Assembly (NCBI GenBank): GCA_022316685.1
Contig: JAKJHU010000033.1
Span: forward strand, 5,234,321 to 5,298,320
Source: Progne subis subis
Lineage: Eukaryota; Chordata; Aves; Passeriformes; Hirundinidae
Length of the DNA: 64,000 bases
Direction of reading: 5' to 3'
The notes below the pieces were generated by a model that made no database searches, was not told the DNA's origin, and worked only from the letters and a program-made list of their open reading frames with translations. Positions 1 to 9,236 of the stretch are shown piece after piece. The position numbers were made by a program, and so were the translations under genes. The stretch's first letter is position 1; every line of letters starts with the position of its first letter.

Positions 1-870
1 AAACTGGGGAAAAAATTGTTTTAATAGTATATTATTAAGCTTGCTAGGTCCAAATTTTGAATTCAGCCTGCAGATAATACTATTATGAAGCTGGGATATT
101 TTTAAAGTGTTTTTTATGGTTATTTCACCTCTTTTTTTTTCTGACCTTTGATTTCATTGAAGATATTAGGATTTTGTGAAACAGTCTTAGCAGGAAGTTT
201 TGGGTGTAAAGCAGACCCCAGCTGGGTGCCTTGCTCTCAGGGGGTGGGGTGGGGTAGTTGTCCATGGTCAGTGTGCACCTGATGTGATCCACGTGTGTGC
301 TGCCAGCATGGTGATAAGGCTGAGAGACGGGTGATGTAGGACTGGGAATCTCACATGGATATTTTCTGTTGCAGCCTGGAAAGGCAAGTGAGAATGAGCA
401 AGGTATGTCTGTGTGAGGATCTCAAAAATCTGCTCACTGCAGAAAACAAGCTCCTTTAGAACCTTTTTTATCAGTGTGCATTCCTACAACCTTAAGGAGA
501 AAACCAGTGCTGTTCTTCCCTGTTCTCTGCAAAGTAAATACTCTGACTCAGCCATACCCTGTTTTGGGCAGGATTGTGGGTGAAAGAGCAGTCCTGGGAT
601 CCTGCCTCCTGCAGGCTGCACGAAGACTTGGCTTTTAGCTTCCTTTGTACCCGGCAAAAACATTCAGAACCCAAGATGACGGTGGCTCGGTACAATATAT
701 TCCTTATAAAACGCTAAGGGGTTTAAAAAATTCTTGTATTTTGAAGTAAATGTCAATGTTAACCTCGGGGGGAGGACTTCCAGTACTTTTTGGCCTAATA
801 CGTAAGGAACACAGCCATATAGTAGACTGAATCACCAAGAACAAAGAATCACTGTGCAGTAGTGTATCTA
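1..870. other. Noncoding stretch, left edge
   Basis: No supported gene. Open frames are under 80 codons and match nothing I recognise. The only local structure is a short run of three G4-5 tracts near 240-255, one tract short of a canonical four-tract quadruplex. No interspersed repeat is recognisable. Confidence 0.7.
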
Positions 871-902
871 TTTTTTTTTTTTTTATTTTTTCTTTTTTTT
901 TT
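871..902. repeat. T-rich homopolymer tract
   Basis: About 32 bases of almost pure T, interrupted by one A and one C. This is a low-complexity tract. On the minus strand it could be the decayed poly-A tail of a retroposed sequence, but nothing recognisable adjoins it. Confidence 0.9.
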
Positions 903-3429
903 AAGTAAAAATGTTTTTTCAAAACATAATGTGACAAGCAAAACTGAAGGCATAACCATCTGAAATGTACTGACTGTTCTCAGCCTCTTCGATGAGCATG
1001 GACAGCAGGCGTCTGAGACCTCTGGGTGGTTTGGAAAAATCAGGAGGTTTTTTTTTGTTCCCAGAGTGACTGGAGTTGAAGCTGCACAGTCTGCCCTGCC
1101 TGTTCCCTGATTTTCTTTCGTCTAATGTGGTTTGTACTTCTGCATTTTAAAGAAAAAAACCCAAATACCTACTAGTGACAGGTTTATCTTAGGCAGATTT
1201 TAAAATGCACCTACAGTGTCACTGCGGACAGGCTGCAAATGGTGTGCATCCAGACATGTGTGTCCTGGATGTGTGGAGCCATCTAGAACCATGATCTTGT
1301 AGCTTCCACTCACAGTGCTCCAAGAAGACTTTTAAAGCTCTTGCTCTTTTTGTCTGTAATGTTTTGTGGTAGGGAGACTTTTCTTCTTCTGCAGTAACCT
1401 CTTGAGATGTTCGTGGAGTCCAGGCTGCCTGCAGCCACAATAGGACACCCTCTTCTGTCCCTTGAGATCTGCAGGGTGATCAGGAGCTCGTGGTGTTGTG
1501 GGGGGAAGGACTTGGCTGGGCATCACTGATATCAGTGCCTGGTATTGAGAGGGACACGTTGTGGGCAGGAGGAGAGGGCTGTGTCTGAGCTGTCCTGGTG
1601 CCCAGTCAGTCCCTGGTGGCTGCTGGGTCATGGACCCAACACGCAGATCCCTGAGACTCACACTGCAGAAATACTCACACAAGTTTAATTGGAAAGCTCC
1701 TTTAGTGACTTTCTCCTTTTTAAATACTCTATACTTTATTTGGCTAATTGCTCTGGCAATTGAAAAGTAAATAAAATGTTTCATTAATACATGCCCAAAA
1801 GTGTGCAAACATCTTGTCCTGAATTTTTGCAGCTTCTTGGAATTAAGCCACAGAACAAATTAAGCTTGCTGAGAATTTTGTGGCTGAATCTTTCCCCACT
1901 AAATCCTTTTGATTTTTTGTTGGAGAGGGTTGTGTTTAAAATATTCTGTGTACAAACCAGAATGTTTAGGGCTAAGTATAGAAGTCACCTACCAGCAGCC
2001 CAATAAAATTGTTCTGGATGGGTTACTATAAAACACACCCATTATATTCAGTACCCATTAAATATGAATGGAAACCTAGTGCTTGGTTTGTGCAGACAAC
2101 AGAAGAAATGTGGGCTCCTTGAAAGTAATTCACTTGGTAATTCGATATGTTTGCAAAATAGTTCAGACTTTAGGGGACTGCTTCATGCCCTTGTGTTTAC
2201 TCTGTAACACAATGTCCACCTTCTGCAGCCCTCTTTTCAGTACTGGAGGTAGTTCCTCTGCTGTAATGCTGAGACTGGGGAAATGTGCAGGCTTGTACCT
2301 CTTACTGTGAAGTAAGCAGGAATTTAATGCTTCTGCAAACATCAGTCAGCACTAAAGCACCTTCAGAAGACACCTTGGGGCTGGATTGGCAGCTGGGATG
2401 AATTGTCACACTTGGTTGTAGTCAGGAGATCTGTGAGTAGCTCCAAGAACTCTGAAGTATTTGGATGCTGGGATATTTCAGCTGTGAATAAATGCTGTAA
2501 AATGTATAGTACTGCCAACCCCAATTGTTCTAGGATCATGAGTCAGGCCTCAAAACATCATGAGGATTTGTGTGGGGGGGGTTGTGTGTTGTTTTTGTTT
2601 GTTTTCTTTTCTTAAATAATACATTTTGTATTCTCTTTGTTTGTTCTGTTTCCTGAGCCTGCAGGGTATACTCTGCTCTGTCTCAAAGTTTTCTCTATAG
2701 CAGTTTGTGAGCTTGCTGTGTGCTGTGAGCGGAGTCTGAGGTTCTTCCCTAAACACTTGACTTCAAGGCTATCATGCCTTGAAAAACAGCAAGTATTGCT
2801 AGACTGGCTGTAAAATTGTAGGAGTTAGCAACCCTAATTACTGCTCCAGGAGAAGGCAGCTGAGTAGGGGTGTTAGGATCTGCTCAGCTCAATCAAGCCC
2901 TCATCTGCTGAGCATCCATTCCTTATGAATCATCTGGTTTGACTTTGGGAGAACCTGGTCCTTGGTGCTGGCAAAGGCTCTGGCTTTGAGTGCTGCTGTG
3001 ACTTACCTTGTGATGGATGGCTGCAGCGTTTCCAGGCAGTGTCAGTCTTCTCTAACGTCGCTGGGGATGGCCCAGCAGGTGCTCCTGAGGTAGCAGGTTT
3101 ATAGCTGTGGATATTGCAGTGAACCAGCAGCAGTTTTGGTTTTCTGAACGGGCTGTGCAGCCTTGCACATAAAGTCGGAGCCTTGAGATTTTGTTTGTTA
3201 TGACACACCAAAGTATATCTGGGTGACAAGAAAGCAAGACAATACCTTGCTCATCAGATCATCTTAAGAAAGTTGTAGCTGTGCTGCCTTCAATGTGGTT
3301 GGAGGTGCATCTACAGCAGGATTCCCTCTTGTACCTTTTGTTCATAAAATAACCGCTTGTGTCCCTAATGTGACTCAAATAGGATACCTAAATTCTGGCC
3401 ATTTTTGACTGGTCAGTCTAGGATACAAT
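903..3429. other. Noncoding stretch without recognisable elements
   Basis: Unique-looking sequence. The longest frame, 158 codons on the minus strand around 1332-1808, has no domain or splice context I can recognise and is overlapped by frames on the other strand, so I treat it as chance. No RNA gene or interspersed repeat is visible. Confidence 0.65.
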
Positions 3430-3635
3430 AAACTGCAGAGAGCGACATTCTGAGAAACCTACACTGTGAAGACGGTTTGGGAGAGTATTTCAGCACAGAG
3501 GAGCGCAAGCCACATTTTGAATTCAATCACGTGGCAGTTTGTTATGCTGGAGCATGCATGTTAAATGAACTTCTAGGGGCTTGTATGGGCCTACAATTAA
3601 ATACCAGCAGGCTATCAGCTCTCCAGCAGAAGAGT
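3430..3635 (+). promoter_or_regulatory. Conserved-looking block just upstream of a CpG cluster
   Basis: Non-repetitive, compositionally balanced sequence directly upstream of the CpG-rich patch. It contains an E-box-like CACGTG at about 3530 and an AT-rich element (CAATTAAATA) near 3593-3602. A position 5' of a CpG cluster is what a promoter or 5' UTR of an alternative transcript would show. No transcription start can be assigned from sequence alone, and an enhancer is equally possible. Conservation is judged by texture only. Confidence 0.35.
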
Positions 3636-3870
3636 GGTTGTGCCAGGCGGAACGGGGAGGACGCAGACGGTCCGTCCCCAGAGCCCCGGGCGGGTGCGAG
3701 GGCTGCAGCAGCAGCAGCTCGGCCTTGGCAGCGGGCGAGGAGCCGCAGCAGCGCCGGGTGATGCTGCAGAGCCAGATGGGTGAGCCCGTCAGATCAAAGT
3801 TGACGTGTACTGAGCGTGGCAGGCTTGGCAGGGCCGCTGGCCGCAGGTCCTCCTCCCTGTGCACCCTGTC
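3636..3870. promoter_or_regulatory. Small CpG-rich cluster (candidate promoter)
   Basis: About 20 CpG dinucleotides in roughly 230 bp by my count, in an otherwise CpG-poor, AT-leaning neighbourhood. A short CAG run lies near 3704-3718. In birds such isolated CpG clusters often mark promoters or alternative promoters. It is short for a formal CpG island, and an orphan island or GC-rich enhancer is the alternative. Confidence 0.5.
3761..3779 (+). other. Possible first coding exon: ATG followed by a splice donor
   Basis: Inside the CpG cluster an ATG at 3761 has a G at -3 and opens a frame reading M-L-Q-S-Q-M. At 3780 a good splice donor follows (TGG|GTGAGC). An ATG a few codons before a GTGAGC donor, downstream of CpG-rich sequence, is the layout of an alternative first coding exon. 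The frame stays open upstream of the ATG, so the true 5' end cannot be placed. Without the donor it runs on to a stop near 3910. I do not recognise the peptide and see no matching acceptor exon in the window. This is suggestive only. Confidence 0.25.
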
Positions 3871-4143
3871 TGCGGCTGAAGTTTGTGGCTGGATTCAATC
3901 TGGAGCTTAGAGAAGTGGGTACTGAATAATGCAACTTCCTCTGGAGCCAGAGCCCGTGCCGAGTGGAGCAGGAGCAGCCATCATGGGTAGAGCAGAGGGT
4001 TTAATGGGTATGCCATGGCCCTGGCATTTATTTTTCTCAAAAATTTCTAGGACCACAGTCTTCCTTTACCAGTACAGCCCTTTTTTGGGCTTGTTGACGC
4101 AGAATGGAAAAGCCCAAATACGCAGTCGAAGTCGTCGCTGTCT

Positions 4144-4320
4144 CAGAATAACTATTCCTCATTATCTCTCCATGCGGCCACTCTTATTCAGCAGTAAGAG
4201 GTCCTTTGTGTGGTTTAGCTTAATCCGCTTTGGAAACGGATTAAGCTAAATCTCACAAAGGAACTCTTAGTGCTGAATAACAGTGTCCACACGGAAAGAT
4301 AATTCGAAATAGTTGTTCTG
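4144..4320. mobile_element. Long ungapped palindrome, probable fold-back/MITE-type element
   Basis: Two arms of 84 bp (4144-4227 and 4237-4320) are inverted copies of each other around a 9-base centre. Aligned by hand they match at 71 of 84 positions with no gap. The innermost 14 bases of each arm (TTTAGCTTAATCCG and its complement) are identical. Nearly the whole element is stem. Known non-autonomous DNA transposons such as the mariner-derived MADE1 have this architecture, and so do some ancient conserved hairpin repeats. I see no clear target-site duplication and cannot name the family. A transcript from either strand would fold into a long, nearly continuous hairpin. Confidence 0.75.
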
Positions 4321-4326
4321 CGTTTT

Positions 4327-5195
4327 TTTCAATTCACACTTGAGCACAAAAACTTTCCCGTGCAGATGAGCCCACTTGAATAGGAGCTGCCTATTTTCTG
4401 TCTAAACAAGGTCTGTGTGCCTTGTCCAGGTGCTATAGTAAAGTAAACAGCACGTATTTTTCATTAAAAAGAAAGGAAGGAAACAGGCATTGCTGGGCTC
4501 AGGACCATTTTTTTTGCCAATTTGCTCAAGCCCAGGATTATTGCTTTTCTCACCAGTTCATGCGGTTTGGGATTAGATAATTCACGGGATGCTTTACTTT
4601 CTGGAATGTGTAGACATTTCTCTCTGCTGTGAAAGAAACTGGAGTTGTCTTGTAAACCACTGCATAGAGAAGGAAGGATACTTTCTGCTGTGCCCTATTC
4701 AGACCTGTTCGGTAAGGGGCAGACCCGTTTTGGAAAGCCTTTGGCGAGTTAGAGATGTTACAAGTAACAAGGAGTGATGCCTTTGTAAAACAGGTTCCCA
4801 CCCCTAATCAGTCCCCAAGCAGTGTTCTGTGCCTATTTTCACAAAAGGAAGCTAGAAATGTTTGTCAAGCAGATTTTGGGTTTGGATATGCAGTGAGCTG
4901 GTGACAGGGGTCTGGTTCCAGGGGAACTTTCTTGCAAGCTTTGCTCGTACCTAACAGATACCTGTGAGTAAAGTCATCGAGTGCTGTACCAAGGTGGGGA
5001 AGAATTGCTCACTCCTCTGTTTCACCAGTGTGGCCAGAACAGATGCTAAGTAACTTTCCCAAGTCGATTTGGAGAAACTGATGATTTCCACATCTAGATT
5101 TTAGAGGCAAGCAAAAAAGCCTGTAGCCCCACAACAAAGCAAAAGTGTCCCCAGAAACTGAAGTAGTTTTTGAAATCTAAACCTAAAATGTATCA
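4327..5195. other. Noncoding stretch with a possible MIR-like relic
   Basis: No gene. Near 5045-5070 the wording 'gctaagtaactttcccaag' resembles the MIR/CORE-SINE phrase for the same region, but the flanks do not extend the match, so I do not call a separate element. Confidence 0.5.
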
Positions 5196-5285
5196 GACCT
5201 CAGATGAAAGTTACTTGTGGTGTCATTTAGTCTGACACCTCATGTCTTGGAATTAGTAAGTTTGGGAGAGCTGGACTAGTCCTTC
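5196..5285 (-). repeat. Possible ancient CR1/L3-type LINE fragment
   Basis: The phrase 'gtcatttagtctgacacct' near 5223-5241 resembles the antisense 3'-region wording of old CR1/L3 LINEs in sauropsids (a 'gatcat-tagtc-gac' motif). Only a short stretch is recognisable, so this is tentative and chance resemblance is possible. Confidence 0.25.
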
Positions 5286-7170
5286 CTCTCCCTTGGCTGG
5301 CAGTAGCCGTGCACCTGGGCCCCCATCTGTAGAATGATAGGTGCAGAGTGAGGGATAGGCTGGGAGCCGGTCATGGGCATGCATGGTTTGAACACGTGTG
5401 TTTGTGTGTATACAAGAGGAAGGGTGTTTACTGACTAACCTCCCTGAAAGAAGTAAGAAGTAACCAAGTTTTGGGGTTTAGTTTGAGGGGGTTTTTATGT
5501 TGTTGTTATTTTTCTTTCCTCCAACCTTATCCCTCTACCTTCTTGGTATGGATTAAGGGCCTGATGGTGACCCTGGGCCCTGCAGTGCAGGCCTGCAGAA
5601 AGAGGTGCAGTTTCCTAGGAGAGGCGAGTGGTTCTTTAACATGCATTTTTCCTGTTGGCAGGGCTCAAAGACTTCTCAGCTGCTATTACTGTGGAAACTA
5701 GCTTCCCCTTCCTTTTTACTTTTTAGGCCTTGATTCAAGGAATCATTAAACATGCGTTGATGTCCATTGGTGTGCAGGACAACACTTAAGCATGTGCTCA
5801 AAGTGTTGTCTTGTGTAGTGACACTTTTCTGAGTTGGGGTGCTGTAAATGAGCATTTATATGAGATAAAGTCCTTTCCTGAGTGATGGTTGTGGCCTCTG
5901 CCTGTTCCCCCAGCTATTGAAAAGAAAGAGGGAGAGAAAGAATAGTGTGACCTGAACTCTTCTCCCCTGGAGCTTGTCCTTGTGCTGAGATATTTCTTCC
6001 CAGGGCTGTAGGAGGAGTAGTAGAAGAAAAGTTGAGGATGGGTTTTGGTCTCTTGATGCTTATCTGTCCATTGGGAAATGAACAAAATCTCAACATGGTC
6101 TCATTCCCTGGCTGAAAGGGTAGTGTTTGGGAAAGGAAAGAAAACCAAAGAAGTTGCCCTAATCTGTGCTTGCAGAGCTCTGCAATGTCAGTATTGAGTG
6201 TTGTGGGTGTGTGACTGCCATGTAATAAAGAAATTATGTTTTGTGGAGGAAAGCAGAATGAAGAGACCTGAAAGCCACCAGACTTCCTTACTGTGCACTT
6301 ATGGCTCCTGCCAAGCAGCTGCATGGAAGCCATACCATTAGAAAACCCCAAATGTCTGCAGAGAAGTTTTCCCTGGCGGCAGAACTTCTGTCACTGCATG
6401 TTGGGCATGTTTATGTGGTTAATTAATATTAAGCAAGCAAGAGTTGGAATTGCTAAAGCCATAACTGCTCCACGTTGACTCCTCATGTCAGTGCTTTTCA
6501 GGCATGTCCAGCTCTTTGGAGGGAAGTCGTTTACTGGGCATGAAATAACCTGCTCCTTATTAAAGGGCTCTGATGGCCAGGACAGGTTACTTTGGGATAA
6601 GCTCCGGTGTGAATCTGAGGCAATGCTGGTTGCTCCACAATTGCTGCCTGAGGGGTAAATGTGAGGCAGCAGCTGCCATTTGGACTGAAGGTGTCCAGCA
6701 TGTGGCCAGGCAGTTACAGAGGTGCTGTAAGGCCTTGCTGGGCTCACCCTGCAGTGACTTGTTCCGCTCGTCATGCCCGGGGCGCGTCCAGGGAGCGTCC
6801 GCTCACACCGGAGATGGACTGTTGAACTCCATTCCTGCACAGGCAACGCTTGGGCACCTCAGGACACTGTGCTGAGGAACCTGTGGGGTGAGTAAACAGT
6901 GAGAAAGTGTGAGGGAGCAGTCCCAGCACTGGTGGGAGAGGAGAACAGCCAAAGAGCTGGTGCTGTGTTCTTGTCCGGCCAACTCAAGCTGCTCCATGCC
7001 TGGGTGCCCAGCTGGGCTTTGGACTCTTGAATTAAAGCCTCACCCTGCTCCTGTTCACTGGTGATTGGACTGGGGGCCTTAGTCTGGGGTTGGAAAATTA
7101 GTTACCCTAACCCTTCCCAAGTGCCATTCACGCCTGATAGTGGCTTCTTCCTGTGGACACAGTTTCACTG
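5286..7170. other. Noncoding stretch
   Basis: No gene, repeat or RNA recognised. Overlapping short frames on both strands near 5914-6351 and 6391-6846 lack domains or convincing splice context. Confidence 0.65.
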
Positions 7171-7262
7171 ATGTGACTGTGTAATGAGCAGGTCAAAGCG
7201 CTTGGTGCAAATTAAAGACGATTTCATTACCGTTTTATCGTTACCTGTATTTAGGAAGGTCT
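7171..7262. promoter_or_regulatory. Candidate regulatory block with nuclear-receptor-like half-site
   Basis: Contains AGGTCAAAG, an extended nuclear-receptor half-site, followed by AT-rich sequence with retained CpGs (ACGATTTC, ACCGTT, ATCGTTACC). This is a small enhancer-like texture, called from motif content only and not shown to be conserved. Confidence 0.25.
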
Positions 7263-7577
7263 AGTAGGCTAGGAGCTGTCAGAAAAGCAGATTGTTGTCA
7301 CTGCCTCAGCTTGCCCAAGTCCAGGGGAGATGGGTCTCTGCAGCGCACGGCAGCGGTTGGGTCGCTGTACGTGTGTGGTGTGACGGGCACCGTATGCTCA
7401 CGTCCCTTTCCCAGAAAGGTAACGTGTTCTGCATATCAGATCGTGGCAAAGCTGGAAGCGATGTACAGCTCCCCTGAGTCTGAGTTCACAGTCCAGACTG
7501 GTAGGCTAGCCTGTCTTTGACATGCATATTTAATGCTGTAGTTGTCTTTGCATATTTTGCTGGAGGGGACTAAAGAC

Positions 7578-7614
7578 AAAAAAAACCCCAAAAATAACAA
7601 CCAAAAAAACCCGG
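7578..7614. repeat. A/C-only low-complexity tract
   Basis: Almost pure A with C clusters, plus a single T. It belongs to the same class of strand-asymmetric tract seen again at 8112-8175 and, on the other strand, at 9128-9236 and 32185-32321. Confidence 0.7.
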
Positions 7615-8043
7615 TTGGTCACCTGTCGTTCAGCACAAGTGAGCTTTGCACTTTTTCTCTTGGACATCTGTGAGACATTTAAAAGAGCATCATGGGTTCC
7701 TGACATCAAAGAGTTAATAGCAGTGAGTGGGTACAATAGCTCATTAGGACCTAAACGTGGGCTGCAAACTCAGAAATCTTGATAATTTTGGTCTATAAGG
7801 ACACTGAACTTTCAACCCTAGTTCAGCAATAGTAAATGCCTGTTAAGTAAGGCTTCCTTTTATGAAGAGAGAGTGGATGGATGCATTTCAATGGGCTTTA
7901 AAAGTATTGCTACTCGTTTCAGCGTCTGCTGGCCGAATGCATCCGGGCTTGGGAAGGCATTTCAAGATCTGCACAAAAAGCACTTTGAAGTATAACCTTT
8001 GTGAGCATCTTAGGTAAACCTGACTGCAGTTGGAAGCAGCACT

Positions 8044-8075
<32 letters not shown>

Positions 8076-8086
8076 TTATTTATTTA
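8044..8086. repeat. (TATC)n / (TTTA)n microsatellite
   Basis: About eight TATC units grade into TTTA units. This is a tetranucleotide microsatellite of the kind that is commonly length-polymorphic. Confidence 0.97.
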
Positions 8087-8111
8087 GGAAGTATTTTTCT
8101 TTCAAAGTTAT

Positions 8112-8175
8112 TTAAAAAAAAACCACAACAACAACAACAAAAAAAACCCAAACCCAAAACACCAACCCAAAAATA
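8112..8175. repeat. A/C-only tract with (ACA)n core
   Basis: About 60 bases built almost wholly of A and C, including a run of ACA/CAA units. The complementary strand is G/T only. It lies just after the tetranucleotide repeat. Confidence 0.85.
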
Positions 8176-8627
8176 AACCTGTGAGCAATTAAATGAAAAT
8201 GCATTTTTGAAACTTTGACCCAAAGTGAAAGATGTTGGTGTACTTTTGCTTTTCACGTGGACGTTTTCATAACTGAATATATCAGTGCTGATTTTTGAAA
8301 ACAGGGAAGGTGAAGCTGTGCTTTGGGATAGAGCTCAGGGAGCTGCTCAGGCTGGCAGCCCTGCCACCCTGGAGAAGAGGGGCTTGGGAATGTAGCCATC
8401 CTCCAGCCCATGCTGGCTGTGCCCACGGGAATCCCAGCAAGGAGCTCACAAACCTTTTACCAGCCCATTTGTTTACCTGTAGAAGGTTCCATTATGGGGA
8501 CTCAGATCCAAAACAAATCTCAGAGTGGCTGCAAGCTACCACTTCATAAGTTGCAATCTTCCTTGCCTTGAGTTCGCAGGTCTTGATTCAGACGGGCTTC
8601 TGCTGAGCTCCTACGTGAGAGCTGAAG

Positions 8628-8628
<1 letters not shown>
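8176..8628. other. Unique noncoding sequence between repeats
   Basis: No gene. The part from about 8455 to 8600 is non-repetitive and reads like the block that resumes after the TG repeat at 8700, so the dinucleotide repeat may interrupt one larger regulatory element. Confidence 0.45.

Positions 8629-8665
<37 letters not shown>
8629..8665. repeat. (TG)n microsatellite
   Basis: Uninterrupted TG dinucleotide repeat of about 18 units. It is alternating purine-pyrimidine and so able to adopt Z-DNA under supercoiling. Confidence 0.98.
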
Positions 8666-8668
<3 letters not shown>

Positions 8669-8699
8669 ACCTCGCCTCTCGGAGAGCACGAGGGAGACC

Positions 8700-9110
8700 T
8701 CCGTGAAGAGAGTGACAGGGTTTGATATAAACCAGCAGGACTGCATTGCTGCCATTATTCGACAGTAAACCCTTTCACAATGCCATATGCTGTGCATTCC
8801 AGCGCAGCAGCGGAGGGTGTGATATAGTTAAAGCACACTCGGCAAACAGGAAACGCTGGTGACCGCTGTGTGTGCTTTTCATGGAGATAAAGTATTGAGA
8901 GCGTAACGAAGGGGAAAAAAAAGTGCTGGGAATGGGGGGAGAGGATGGCAGGGGCGAAGGAGAAGGATATATTTTGGGCCTGACGCTCCGGTCATTATGA
9001 AAACACAGGCAGGAAATGCAGCCGCGAAGCCGACGAGAAAACACTGCTTTGCTCCAAGATGTTTGTTTTACTCCATTACATGTATTTTCTAGTTTGCTGC
9101 TGGGTAGTGA
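8700..9110. promoter_or_regulatory. Candidate conserved noncoding element
   Basis: About 400 bp of non-repetitive, compositionally balanced sequence. It retains many CpGs (for example around 8802-8865, 8900-8912 and 8982-9042) outside any CpG island and has no usable reading frame. In vertebrate genomes this texture is typical of conserved enhancers. Motifs include an E-box-like CATATG at 8783 and an AT-rich GATATATTTT at about 8967. Conservation itself cannot be seen from one sequence. Confidence 0.4.
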
Positions 9111-9127
9111 GAGTGGGTGTGTGTGGT

Positions 9128-9236
9128 TTGGTTTTTTTCGGGGTGTTTTTCTTTTTTTTTTTTTTTTCCCCTTTTTTTTTTGTTTTGGTTTGGTTTGTGG
9201 GTTTGTTTTTTGTTTTTTTTTTTTTTTTTTTTTAAT
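9128..9236. repeat. G/T-only and poly-T tract
   Basis: Over 100 bases made almost only of T and G with two small C groups, including runs of 15 or more T. Short frames read across it are low-complexity F/G/V/L strings and are not coding. Confidence 0.95.

Noticed and set aside
240..256. G-run cluster as a G-quadruplex
   Set aside because: Only three G4-5 runs are close together, one short of a canonical intramolecular quadruplex.
1332..1808. 158-codon minus-strand frame
   Set aside because: No domain recognised, overlapped by + strand frames, and low-complexity T/A runs contribute. Chance frame.
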